Origin: Deltaproteobacteria bacterium HGW-Deltaproteobacteria-15
Lineage (GTDB): Bacteria > Desulfobacterota > DSM-4660 > Desulfatiglandales > HGW-15
NCBI GenBank assembly: GCA_002840535.1
Contig: PHBH01000047.1
Coordinates: 1-58,852, forward strand
Direction: 5' to 3'
DNA length: 58,852 bases
The position numbers and the translations under genes are program-made. The notes under the pieces were generated by a model. The model made no database searches. It was not told the DNA's origin and saw nothing but the letters and a program-made list of their open reading frames with translations. Positions 16,573 through 24,887 of the stretch are shown here, piece by piece; the first letter of the stretch is position 1, and every line of letters begins with the position of its first letter.

Positions 16573-17238
16573 TCAGGTGATCACCGGCCCTTTTGTCCTC
16601 CCTGAAGCACCGCCGAAAGCAGCTGCAAGTCCCCCTAAAACCAGCATAACGAAGCTTCCCAGCGCACCCCTCGCTGCACCTGTCTTCACCTGTTCAGCGG
16701 TCTCCGCACCGCGATCCTGCAATCTTTGTCTCTGTTCCGGTGACACCTGGGGCTGCCGGTCTGGAAAATACTGCCGCAACTGTTTCTCTACCTCTTCCCT
16801 CAGTTCAGGGGATATTTCCGCGGTTTTACCCGCGGCACTCCCCAAACCTTGGACTAGAGACATTCCGCCTCCGATAAACGCCCCCACGGTACTCGTCATG
16901 AGGTAAACCGTCATAAGCGATGCAAGCCCCCAGGTTACGAACCCGTGAAGCATACCGTCCGTTCTGGTCTGAATCCCGGAGAGCCTGCTCGCAACCCAGC
17001 CTCCCAGGAAAAGCGCAACGATGGCGCTGACCACCCACCAGATCAGTGCCCCGATTCCCAGGCCGGCAGTAGGACCTGCTCCTGGGTCCATCGCATAGAA
17101 GCCGATTCCCAGTCCGAGCATTGCCAGTGTCAACTGAACAACCAGAACGACAACGGCTCCCGCGAAAATCGCTCCCCAGGACACATGTGCAATTACAGCC
17201 CAACGCCCTCTTACCTGTTCTCCTTCATTCATATACAC
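16573..17238 (-). CDS. Integral membrane protein of unknown function
   Basis: A 221-residue protein with probable membrane helices at about 15-43, 58-83 and 96-122, and a fourth near 190-212 next to the C-terminus. A charged, probably helical loop (about 140-185, rich in E, Q and R) lies before the last helix. Gly/Ala-rich helices with small-residue repeats suggest tight helix packing. The layout resembles small stress-associated membrane proteins of unknown function, but I cannot name a family. It is divergent from the molybdo-enzyme operon. Confidence 0.7.
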   Translation of the reverse strand: MYMNEGEQVRGRWAVIAHVSWGAIFAGAVVVLVVQLTLAMLGLGIGFYAMDPGAGPTAGLGIGALIWWVVSAIVALFLGGWVASRLSGIQTRTDGMLHGFVTWGLASLMTVYLMTSTVGAFIGGGMSLVQGLGSAAGKTAEISPELREEVEKQLRQYFPDRQPQVSPEQRQRLQDRGAETAEQVKTGAARGALGSFVMLVLGGLAAAFGGASGRTKGPVIT

Positions 17239-17696
17239 CCCCCTGACTTACGGGGAAGACCTGCAGCCTCCTCTCCCGTAGGATGATAATTTTAATAGCT
17301 CAAAAATATTACAACTTCCTTATGCCGCTTAAATGGGCTGACATCGGTATTTTGGACAATAAATTGAATTATAATGCTGGTAAATTCATCACAGAGAAGA
17401 GTTATTACAGGACGCTCATCCAAATTGTTGCTCTTTTATCTCATGCGTTCCCATGCCCAAGCGCGAGAGCCCATGGAACCTGGTCGTGCAGGTCAACTGC
17501 CTTCCCCTGGGCTCTCCCGGATTTCTGTCCCGGACACCGCCTCCCAATAGCCCATAGCACTGCTTCAGCTGGACGCCTGCCCGTTATTTTTCCTTCTCTT
17601 GACTTGAGTCAAGTACATCCCCGATTGCTTCCTGCTATGTTCTGGCTCCAGAAAGAGTGGAAAGACGTTCTTTTCACCGATAAGGGAGGCTCGGAC
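17239..17696. promoter_or_regulatory. Upstream region of the molybdo-enzyme operon
   Basis: About 450 bases between divergent genes. The left part (17280-17400) is AT-rich and the right part holds an FNR-like palindrome (17598-17613). The frame of the catalytic subunit is open through this whole region to 17283, but the translation is not protein-like ahead of the twin-arginine signal. Confidence 0.5.
17598..17613. promoter_or_regulatory. FNR/CRP-family-like operator palindrome
   Basis: CTTGACTTGAGTCAAG has perfect 7-base arms around a 2-base centre and so contains TTGAC-N4-GTCAA. This closely resembles the FNR-family consensus TTGAT-N4-ATCAA. It lies 84 bases upstream of the ATG of an anaerobic respiratory-type operon, a sensible place for an oxygen- or redox-responsive regulator. 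The regulator itself is not in the window. Confidence 0.55.
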
Positions 17697-20243
17697 ATGG
17701 AAGTAGGCAGACGATCATTTTTAAAGGCGGGCCTGGCTGCCGGCACTATGGCGGCTCTTTCGCCGAATCTCAGATTCTTCCGTTATCTGGGGGAGGCGGC
17801 GGCTTCCGAACAGAAGGGCGGAGAACTGGCGATCAGGTCCACCTGTTCACCCAACGACACAGGCGCCTGCGGCATGATCGCGAATGTCACGGATGGGAGG
17901 ATCACTACCCTGATCCAGGCCGCCGACTATCCGGAAGCGGAATACAACCCCCGGGGGTGCCTGAGGGGGCTTTCCATGATGAACCTGATCTACGGGAAGG
18001 ATCGTCTTAAATACCCGCTCATCCGAACGGGCCCCCGCGGGAGCGGCCAGTTCCGCAAGGCGAGCTGGGAAGAGGCCCTGGATTATGCGTCAGGGAAGCT
18101 GAAAGGGATCACGGACAAATATGGCTCCGAGGCCGTGGGCCTGACCGTCCAGGTCCCGGGTACCGGGTATGTCCACAAGGGAGCCTTTGTCCGGCTGGCC
18201 GCACTCGCCCACTGGTCGATCCATCATGGCTATGACCAGAACGGCGATCTGCCCATGTTCTGGCCCATGACTTTCGGCGTACAGTCCGAGGAGATGGAAT
18301 CCCTGGAGTGGCCGAACGCCGGTTACACCATGATCTTCGGCTCCAACGTGATCCAGACGCGTCTCCCGGATGCGCAGCATCTCCTGAAGGCCAAGAGAAA
18401 GGGGAAGCTCGTGGTCTTCGACCCGGATTACTGCTCCACGGCAGCCAAGGCGGATGAATGGGTATCCTTGAAACCCGATACCGATGCCGCCATGGGCATG
18501 GGGCTTGCCCGGGTCATCATAGAAAGAAAGCTCTATGATGAGGAGTTCCTGCGCGACTTTACCGACATGCCGATCCTGGTCCGGAAGGATAGCGGCAAGA
18601 GACTCCTGGCAAGAGAGGTCAAGGGGCTGGCACCCCGCGTGGGGGAGTGGAAGATCCCGGATTATCGGGAGCTCTATGTGATTCACAACCGGCACGGCCT
18701 GGCCATCCTCGATCCGGAAAGCCTGAAGCCGAGCCATGCGGATCTCGAGGGCGAGCTTTCCGTGGAACTGGTCGATGGGAGCACGGTTCAGGCCAGAACC
18801 GTCTTCAGCAGCCTCAAGGAATGGCTGAAGGACTATTCCCTCGAAGAGGTATCCAGGATCACGGAAGTCCCCACCGCGCAGATAGAGCGGATCGCCGTGG
18901 AGGCCGCAAAGAACAAGCCCGTTCATCTCATCTATGGGGCGAGCAATTACCAGTGGTACCACGGCGATCTCAAGGGCCGCGCCCTGTCGCTGATCCCTGT
19001 GCTCACGGGCAGCATCGGAAAGAGCGGAGGGGGCATATCGACCTATGCCGGGCAATACAGGATCCGATTCGATCTCTCCTCGTGGTGGTCCGCGCCGGGA
19101 GGGAAACTCAACTGGGTGCCCTATCTTTACTTCCTGCAGGGAAAGGGGAAACGCTATCCCAGGAACGGCATCAAGGCGATGGTGGGCGGATGGGGGAACC
19201 CCTTTGACCAGCACAACATGGCCGACGAGCTCAGAAAGAGGTCCTTTTCCGGGGATATCGAATTCATCCTGACCTTCGATTTTCAGATGACTACTTCCTG
19301 CCAGTGGTCCGATGTGGTCCTGCCGGCAACGAGCTGGTATGAGAATTACGAGCTCACCGCAACCATTCTCCACCCCTATCTTCAACTGCAGCAGCCCGCC
19401 ATCAAACCCCTGTTCGAGAGCAGGACCGGCCTGTGGGCCATGAGAGAGCTTGGAAAAAGATTAAACCCGGATTTCGAAAAACACTTCTTCCCGGAGCTTG
19501 ATCAGAACGAGGCATCTCTAAAGATCATCGACATGCTACTCAAAAAAGGAGGCTCCGAGACCGAGGGGATCACACTCGAGATGCTCAGAAAAGGCCCGGT
19601 GCGGCTCCACTCCAGTGCCCCCGGTGACCGGCAGATCCCCTTCTATGAACAGCTCCATGAAAGGGTGCCGTTCCCGCCGAGGAGTTATCCCTCACCCCTG
19701 GCAGCCACGGCGAAGTTTGTCAGAAGCGGCAGGATCGAGTTCTACAAGGACGAGGATCTCTTTCTCGAGACGAAAGAGGAACTGCCCTGTTACAAACCGA
19801 CCTTTGAGGAAACGGAGTACAGGGTGGATCCTGAGGCAAGAGACAAGTACAGGCTCCGCTTCGTCACCAAGAACTCCCTGTACCGGGTTCACTCCACCCA
19901 TTCCAACAACGTCTGGCTCAACGAGCTTCAGGGGCACAAACCCAAGGTCTTCCTCAACCAGAAGAACGCCACGGAGAGAGACATCAAGACCGGCGACCTG
20001 GTGGAGATCTTCAACGGCAGGGGAAAGACCTCCTGCTATGCCGTCATCGATCCGGGGTGCCGCGAGGGCACGGCCATCTTCGAACAGGGGTGGTGGGCAA
20101 GGTATCTGAAAAACGATTCCTACAATTCACTCACCATGCCCTGGATCAAACCTCTTCATGAGATCTACTTTGTCCCCGGCATATGGTCTCCGACCACTGC
20201 ATGGAACGAGTGCCTGGTGGATGTCAGGAGGGTAAAAGGATGA
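17697..20243 (+). CDS. Type II DMSO-reductase-family molybdopterin oxidoreductase, catalytic subunit
   Basis: An 848-residue periplasmic oxidoreductase with a twin-arginine signal (GRRSFLKAG). It should bind bis-MGD molybdenum or tungsten. The YDQNGDLPMFWP segment and the following FGSNVIQTRLPDA match the NarG/EbdA/PcrA (type II) group, where the Asp of GDLP (Asp184) ligates the metal. The N-terminal Fe-S (FS0) site reads Cys50-x3-Asp54-x3-Cys58-x29-Cys88, with Asp where type II enzymes usually have the second Cys. GGGAGG lies 6 bases before the ATG at 17697, and the in-frame extension to 17283 is rejected because it would bury the Tat signal. It is the first of four overlapping genes. The substrate (a chlorine or selenium oxyanion, nitrate, a hydrocarbon or a sulfur compound) cannot be read from sequence. 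Confidence 0.9.
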   Translation: MEVGRRSFLKAGLAAGTMAALSPNLRFFRYLGEAAASEQKGGELAIRSTCSPNDTGACGMIANVTDGRITTLIQAADYPEAEYNPRGCLRGLSMMNLIYGKDRLKYPLIRTGPRGSGQFRKASWEEALDYASGKLKGITDKYGSEAVGLTVQVPGTGYVHKGAFVRLAALAHWSIHHGYDQNGDLPMFWPMTFGVQSEEMESLEWPNAGYTMIFGSNVIQTRLPDAQHLLKAKRKGKLVVFDPDYCSTAAKADEWVSLKPDTDAAMGMGLARVIIERKLYDEEFLRDFTDMPILVRKDSGKRLLAREVKGLAPRVGEWKIPDYRELYVIHNRHGLAILDPESLKPSHADLEGELSVELVDGSTVQARTVFSSLKEWLKDYSLEEVSRITEVPTAQIERIAVEAAKNKPVHLIYGASNYQWYHGDLKGRALSLIPVLTGSIGKSGGGISTYAGQYRIRFDLSSWWSAPGGKLNWVPYLYFLQGKGKRYPRNGIKAMVGGWGNPFDQHNMADELRKRSFSGDIEFILTFDFQMTTSCQWSDVVLPATSWYENYELTATILHPYLQLQQPAIKPLFESRTGLWAMRELGKRLNPDFEKHFFPELDQNEASLKIIDMLLKKGGSETEGITLEMLRKGPVRLHSSAPGDRQIPFYEQLHERVPFPPRSYPSPLAATAKFVRSGRIEFYKDEDLFLETKEELPCYKPTFEETEYRVDPEARDKYRLRFVTKNSLYRVHSTHSNNVWLNELQGHKPKVFLNQKNATERDIKTGDLVEIFNGRGKTSCYAVIDPGCREGTAIFEQGWWARYLKNDSYNSLTMPWIKPLHEIYFVPGIWSPTTAWNECLVDVRRVKG

Positions 20244-20920
20244 GAAGGGGAATGGTCATCGATCTCGAAAAATGCATCGGCTGCCGCTCCTGCGCCGTGG
20301 CCTGCAAACAGCACAATGCACAGCCGGCAGGCACCTGGTGGAACCGTGTGGTGACCCCCGGGAGCGACTTCCATCTCACGGCGCCGGTCAAGGGCAGGGA
20401 GTATTTTCTTCCCGTGCACTGCCAGCACTGCCAGAACGCGCCCTGCGAAAAGGTCTGCCCGGTCGGGGCCACCTATCGCTCGGACGACGGGTCGGTCCTG
20501 GTCGATTTTGAGCGGTGCATCGGCTGCAGGTATTGCATGTCAGCCTGTCCCTACGGTGTGCGGCAGTTCAACTGGGAAGATCCCCAAAAGGCTCTCGACA
20601 AATACGGGTATCAAAACGGCTACTCCTACGGGTACCCGAAAGACTACCGGTTGAAGGGGAGACTGGTGTACATGAAGAAACGGTTCAAGGGGGTCGTGGA
20701 GAAGTGCAATTTCTGCGTCCACTACCAGGAAAAAGGACTGGACCCCGCCTGTGTGAGGAGTTGCCCCGGGAAGGCCCGGTATGTGGGGGATCTCGATGAC
20801 CCGGAAAGCGTCGTCTCCACCCTGATCCGGGACAAGAACGGGTTCAATCTCCTTGGTGAAAAGGGAACGAAACCGAGCGTGTTTTATCTGCCGCCCAGGC
20901 GGAAGGAGGGAGTGGAATGA
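20240..20920 (+). CDS. Four-cluster ferredoxin-type iron-sulfur subunit
   Basis: A 226-residue electron-transfer subunit of the DmsB/PsrB/NrfC type. Four Cys groups are visible: CIGCRSCAVAC near the N-terminus, CQHCQNAPCEKVCP, CIGCRYCMSACPYG, and a last group CNFC...ACVRSCPG. Together they can hold four Fe-S clusters that carry electrons between the membrane subunit and the molybdenum site. No signal peptide is present, so it probably rides through the Tat pathway with the catalytic subunit (family knowledge). I start it at the ATG at 20240, which overlaps the previous stop (ATGA) and has AGGAGG upstream. Confidence 0.92.
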   Translation: MRRGMVIDLEKCIGCRSCAVACKQHNAQPAGTWWNRVVTPGSDFHLTAPVKGREYFLPVHCQHCQNAPCEKVCPVGATYRSDDGSVLVDFERCIGCRYCMSACPYGVRQFNWEDPQKALDKYGYQNGYSYGYPKDYRLKGRLVYMKKRFKGVVEKCNFCVHYQEKGLDPACVRSCPGKARYVGDLDDPESVVSTLIRDKNGFNLLGEKGTKPSVFYLPPRRKEGVE

Positions 20921-22149
20921 AAAGGAGCACGAAGACGGGTCTCGCTGTCACGGGGTTCTTCATGATCGCGGGTCTTGCCGCCTGGGGTTACCAATTTCGA
21001 GAGGGGCTTGTCGTCACGAACATGCGGAACTCCTATTCCTGGGGGCTTTATGTCTCCGGGCTTGCCTTTTTCGTGGGAAACGCGGCCGGAGGGCTTGTGC
21101 TCAGCTCCCTGATTTACCTTTTCGGGGTAAAGAGCCTCAAACCCTTCGCGAGGATCGGGGCTCTGACAGCCTTCGCCAATGTGACGGCCGCCATGTTCGC
21201 GATCCTGCCGGACATCGGTTACCCCCTCAGGCTCTATCAGATGATCCTCAACCCCCAGATCATGTCCCCCCTCATCTGGGATGTGGCCATTCTGAACCTC
21301 TATGCGCTGCTTTCCCTGTTGTACCTCTTTCTCCTGATGCTCCCCGATTTCAAGGGCGTGTTCAAGAGATTGACCCGGATGATCAAGGACCCGGAATCGT
21401 TTTCGGAGAAATGGGCGAAGCGGCTCGCCCCCTTCACACTGGTAGCTGCCGTCGGCATTCATGTGATCACCGCCTGGGTCTTCTCGACTCAGGGCGCCAG
21501 GGATTGGTGGCATTCGGCGGCCCTTGCACCCGATTTCATTTCCGTGGCCGTTGCATCGGGAACGGCGCTCGTTTACCTGGTGTGCATGATTGCCTATGGA
21601 ACCCGGGAGCGCTACCAGGAAGCCTACCGGACCATGGCTGTGTTCATGAGTGTGGCTTTTTTCATCCACCTCTTTCTCATGTACAACGATTTCTTCATCC
21701 ACACGTGGTATGGAGCCGATCACGCGCTCGAACCCCTCTCCGTGCTCTTCAAGGAATACGGTCCGGCCCATGCCTTTGAAGTGGCGGCCCCTCTGGCAGC
21801 GGTCATTCTCCTCTTGAATTCCAGGGTAAGAAGAAGCGCGGCCGGTGTGATTGCCTGCTGCTTTGTCTTTATCCTGGGTGTCTTCATGCATCGTTTCCTG
21901 CTGATGCCCGGCGCCTTCGACCGCGTTCCCCTGACCATCAACCCCCTGGGACTCCAGGATCAGCAGTGGTCGGTCCCCATTGCTTCAGGGGACTACGATC
22001 CCGCCCTGGACACCTTTGTGACCCAGTGGCATTACTTCCCCAGTGCTGTGGAGATCGTCGTCTTCCTGGGTGTGTTCGCCTACATGTGCTTTTTGTTGGT
22101 TCTGGCCATGGATCGGCTGCCTGTCGTGATGCGGGAGGTGGAGTCGTGA
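20917..22149 (+). CDS. NrfD/PsrC-type membrane anchor subunit
   Basis: A 410-residue polytopic membrane protein with about nine hydrophobic helices. The opening, with NSYSWGLYVSGLAFFVGNAAGG after the first helix, is characteristic of NrfD/PsrC quinone-interacting subunits. Such subunits exchange electrons with the quinone pool and anchor the catalytic pair. Start ATG overlaps the Fe-S subunit stop (20917-20920). Type II catalytic subunits more often pair with a haem b gamma subunit or NarI, so this anchor makes a mixed architecture. Conserved Glu/His pairs expected at the quinone site were not mapped. Confidence 0.88.
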   Translation: MKRSTKTGLAVTGFFMIAGLAAWGYQFREGLVVTNMRNSYSWGLYVSGLAFFVGNAAGGLVLSSLIYLFGVKSLKPFARIGALTAFANVTAAMFAILPDIGYPLRLYQMILNPQIMSPLIWDVAILNLYALLSLLYLFLLMLPDFKGVFKRLTRMIKDPESFSEKWAKRLAPFTLVAAVGIHVITAWVFSTQGARDWWHSAALAPDFISVAVASGTALVYLVCMIAYGTRERYQEAYRTMAVFMSVAFFIHLFLMYNDFFIHTWYGADHALEPLSVLFKEYGPAHAFEVAAPLAAVILLLNSRVRRSAAGVIACCFVFILGVFMHRFLLMPGAFDRVPLTINPLGLQDQQWSVPIASGDYDPALDTFVTQWHYFPSAVEIVVFLGVFAYMCFLLVLAMDRLPVVMREVES

Positions 22150-22724
22150 GCAAATCGATTGTAGAAACCGAAAAGATCCTGGCCCTCTCCAGGCTGTTTG
22201 CCTACCCCCAGACAGCTCCCGACAAGCAGGACCTGGAAAGGGTCGGCATGGAAAAGGCGGCGGCGGAATTTCAGGACGGTGGAGGACTTGAACCCCTTCA
22301 GGCGGAGTATGTCAGGCTCTTCATCAACGCGCTCCCGGAAACACCATGCCCGCCCTACGGTTCATTCTATCTCGAAGGCACATTGATGGGCGACACCACC
22401 ATCCGGTTGAGGGATTTGTATGCGAGCCACGGTTTCCATACGGATGAGATGCCGGACCATATCTCCGTCGAACTGGAATTCCTCGCGCTCCTCAGCATGG
22501 CTTCTGGCCTGGAAGGTCCACTTTCCTCCCCCTTGTCGAAGATCCCGCCACAGGCGGGGATGGGGGAGGCCAGGTGGGGGTGGTCAGTGGGGGAAAGCAT
22601 CGATTTCCTGCTGGACCACCTGAGGTCGTGGACTCCCGCCTTTTTAGAACAGATCGAGAAAGCCGACCAGGGGGGATTCTTCGGCGAGCTTTCAAAAAGT
22701 GCAAGGAATCTGCTTCTGGCATGA
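22146..22724 (+). CDS. TorD/DmsD-family molybdoenzyme chaperone
   Basis: A 192-residue cytoplasmic protein of the redox-enzyme maturation protein family. These bind the twin-arginine leader of the catalytic subunit and hold it until the cofactor is inserted. I see CPPYGSFYLEG and the PDHISVELEFLALL segment, the family's signature around the PDH motif. The GTG start at 22146 overlaps the NrfD stop (GTGA), and the frame runs upstream inside the NrfD gene. Being last in the operon, it supports the assignment of the first gene as an exported molybdoenzyme. Confidence 0.87.
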   Translation: MSKSIVETEKILALSRLFAYPQTAPDKQDLERVGMEKAAAEFQDGGGLEPLQAEYVRLFINALPETPCPPYGSFYLEGTLMGDTTIRLRDLYASHGFHTDEMPDHISVELEFLALLSMASGLEGPLSSPLSKIPPQAGMGEARWGWSVGESIDFLLDHLRSWTPAFLEQIEKADQGGFFGELSKSARNLLLA

Positions 22725-22773
22725 ATTCCGAGAAAAATCACAAGTGAACACCCATGACCCAATACAGGACTAT

Positions 22774-22810
22774 CTTTACGCTTGACGTAAAGCATAATGC
22801 AGATTAAGAT
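22774..22810 (+). promoter_or_regulatory. higBA promoter with operator palindrome
   Basis: CTTTACG and CGTAAAG (22774-22780 and 22786-22792) form a perfect inverted repeat with a 5-base centre. It overlaps a good -35 box, TTGACG (22782-22787), followed 17 bases later by TAAGAT (22805-22810). HigA antitoxins repress from such sites. The -10 box is only 5 bases from the toxin ATG, so the message would be nearly leaderless. Confidence 0.6.
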
Positions 22811-22815
22811 TTCTC

Positions 22816-23096
22816 ATGATCGTGAGCTACAGAGACAAGCGAACGAGGGAATTTGCTGAAGGTAATCGGGTCAAGGCGTTCGCCGGGTTTGATCGTAAGG
22901 CGGAATTGAAGCTGGATCAGTTGGAGGCGGCCACTTCCCTCACTGATCTGGCCTTGCCAGGTAACCGTCTCGAAGCCCTAAGGGGTGATCGCCAGGGCCA
23001 GTACAGCATCCGCATAAATGATCAATGGGGATATGTTTTGAATGGCCGAAGGGAAGCCCGGGACCCGTCAATGTTGAAATAGTGGATTATCATTGA
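22816..23096 (+). pseudogene. higB: HigB/RelE-type toxin with one-base frameshift
   Basis: The first 71 residues follow the HigB host-inhibition toxin family, an mRNA interferase acting at the ribosome: MIVSYRDKRTREF at the start and LRGDRQGQYSIRINDQW at 55-71. After Trp71 the frame runs into GYVLNGRR and stops at 23082. Skipping one missing base at about 23029-23030 restores ICFEWPKGSPGPVNVEIVDYH and a stop at 23096, exactly the family C-terminus. The toxin therefore carries a -1 frameshift, removing C-terminal residues that contribute to catalysis in RelE-type enzymes. Either the toxin is inactivated or this is a sequencing error. The antitoxin gene is intact. Confidence 0.85.
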
Positions 23097-23104
23097 GGTT
23101 TGAT

Positions 23105-23431
23105 ATGGGACGACACGCCATACATCCAGGCGAACATCTAGCCGAGCAGCTTGAAGAGCTTGGCATGAGCGCGGCAGAACTGTCGCGCCAGCTTAAAGTG
23201 CCGACCAATCGAATAACCGCGATTCTGAACGGACAACGCGCCATTACCGGCGACACCGCCCTTCGCCTTGGGCATTTCTTCGGGACAAGCGCCGAGTTCT
23301 GGATGAATCTGCAAAAGCTGTATGATCTCCGAATCGCCGAGCAGAAGTCGGGCAAGGCGATTGAAGGATTGCCAACCCTGGCGGAATCAGCCAGCAAACA
23401 ACTGACTTCCCAGCCGGACACCATGGATTGA
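23105..23431 (+). CDS. higA: HigA-type antitoxin (XRE family)
   Basis: A 108-residue antitoxin with a Cro/C1-type helix-turn-helix. The opening HPGEHLAEQLEELGMS, the recognition region VPTNRITAILNGQRAITGD and FGTSAEFWMNLQKLYDL are all typical of HigA, which binds HigB and represses the operon. I start at the ATG at 23105 (GAGG 6 bases upstream) rather than the TTG at 23093. In the restored toxin frame, the toxin would end 8 bases before this start, normal for higBA. Confidence 0.9.
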   Translation: MGRHAIHPGEHLAEQLEELGMSAAELSRQLKVPTNRITAILNGQRAITGDTALRLGHFFGTSAEFWMNLQKLYDLRIAEQKSGKAIEGLPTLAESASKQLTSQPDTMD

Positions 23432-23680
23432 CAACCTCTATTCCTGACCCAAGGTGGGGTGAGGTCTTCGTGCACCTCGCCCCTAAAAACCTCATATACC
23501 AACATCATCTCTCAGGATCTTGGGTTCGCCCAGAAGCAGGACCAGAGAGCAGCTGTACGTACCCGGGCAAGGAAAGGGCTTGCCTGATCCCAAGCCTTCG
23601 AGTATCGTTTGATAAAGTAGAGAAATCATGGAGCTGTAATCCTTTTTGGGCCTGCCGGATTAAATGGGAGAGGGAAGACA
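23432..23680. other. Intergenic gap between TA pairs
   Basis: About 250 bases with no supported gene. A strong ribosome site (GGGAGAGGG) for the next gene lies at its right end. Confidence 0.4.
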
Positions 23681-23917
23681 ATGAAGACATTGACAAGGAT
23701 AACATTCGATCCAGAGGTCATGGGAGGAAAACCTTGCATCCGCGGCATGCGGGTGACCGTGGGAATGATCGTAGGCATGATCGCCTCTGGGCAGACAAAG
23801 GATGATCTTCTTCGACTTTATCCCTACCTTGAGGCGGAGGATATAGATCAGGCTTTGTCCTATGCTGCCTGGCGTGCCGAGGAAGTCGAGGTTCCCGTCT
23901 TGTCCTCTGCCGTATGA
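23681..23917 (+). CDS. DUF433 antitoxin-like protein
   Basis: A 78-residue protein of the DUF433 (VapB-like, winged helix) family. It starts RITFDPEVMGGKPCIRGMRVTV, where the GGKPCIRG segment is the family hallmark, and LLRLYPYLEAEDIDQALSYA is the usual C-terminal helix. These proteins are paired with DUF5615 PIN-like proteins as putative toxin-antitoxin modules. The next gene overlaps it by 4 bases (ATGA), as expected. GGGAGAGGG before the ATG is a strong ribosome site. Confidence 0.9.
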   Translation: MKTLTRITFDPEVMGGKPCIRGMRVTVGMIVGMIASGQTKDDLLRLYPYLEAEDIDQALSYAAWRAEEVEVPVLSSAV

Positions 23918-24279
23918 GAATTCTTATCGACATGAACCTCTCTCCTGAGTGGGAGGATGCGCTTCGTTCGGCAGGGTGGCCAGCGACCCACTGGTCGAGG
24001 ATAGGTCGTCCGGATGCTTCCGATCGTGAGATCATGTCCTGGGCCAGGAAGAACGACCACGTTCTTCTAACCCATGACTTAGATTTCGGTTCAATCCTTG
24101 CAGTTTCAAAATCCGATTCACCAAGTGTCATACAAATCCGCACGCAGAACCTCACCCCTTCCTACCTTGTTCCCTTCATCCTCCGCGTACTGAGCCAGTT
24201 CCAAGAGGCCCTTACAGCGGGTGCACTAGTCAGCGTCGATGAGACAACTGCCCGAGCACGGGTATTGCCTTTGATGTAG
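23914..24279 (+). CDS. DUF5615 PIN-like toxin
   Basis: A 121-residue protein of the PIN-like DUF5615 family, the usual downstream partner of DUF433. Acidic residues expected for a Mg-dependent RNase are visible: Asp6 in MRILIDMNLSP, and the Asp residues of LLTHDLDFG near the middle. It probably acts as an RNase restrained by the DUF433 protein (family inference). The gene appears complete, and its start overlaps the antitoxin stop. Confidence 0.87.
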   Translation: MRILIDMNLSPEWEDALRSAGWPATHWSRIGRPDASDREIMSWARKNDHVLLTHDLDFGSILAVSKSDSPSVIQIRTQNLTPSYLVPFILRVLSQFQEALTAGALVSVDETTARARVLPLM

Positions 24280-24887
24280 ACCGTCCTCGATATCCGACCG
24301 GTTGAAAGTATATCTTTTAAGCCCGGCCACAGAGCTCTTGTAAAAATAGGGACGCATCACGGATTCAAGGGGCCTATTCCGAGGAGCAGGCCCGCACGAG
24401 ACTGGAAGCGTTTTTCGAAGCTCTGGAATCGTAAGCACATTCGGATTCAATCTTTGGATTTCAGGGTTCACCACCATCTGGAGTCTTGCCCTTTACAATC
24501 CCGAACATGCCCTGCAGCAGCAAGCAGAAATACCGGGCCAGCCAACAAGTGGCGCGAAGCCTTGCATGAGCGGAGGGGCGCCTGGGATGCATAGCTGCCA
24601 ACCCTCAACATTGCCTTGACTGAGATAAGAATTCTCCGTCCAAACACTCCCTTTCAAATACCATTAGCATCTCTCAACTCTCACCGGATTTGTGGTTGAG
24701 CAGTAATCTGGATTTCACTGCTACGGGTAGTATCTTTCGTTATGAAACTTAGAACCTGAAGGGCGTCCCGCCGGAGTTCCAAGGGGGCTTCGATAGGTAA
24801 CAGCATAGGCTTCTAGGTTTTTCCCCGCCGTTCCCGGCCGAGGCACGTCATCTTGATGAAAATGCTGTATGATGTTAGAGTTGCTTC
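24280..24887. other. Non-coding stretch between TA modules
   Basis: About 600 bases with no supported gene. One short peptide frame near 24350-24430 (SEEQARTRLEAFFEALES then stop) looks like the tail of a lost protein, but it has no start and I could not identify it. No hairpin with a T-tract was seen. Confidence 0.4.

Noticed and set aside
17283..17696. Extended start for the molybdenum catalytic subunit
   Set aside because: It would place the twin-arginine signal 140 residues inside the protein, and the good ribosome site belongs to 17697.
20853..22000. Long open frames overlapping the NrfD gene on both strands
   Set aside because: They are shadows of a GC-rich membrane-protein gene; the NrfD frame has the overlap with its neighbours and the family pattern.
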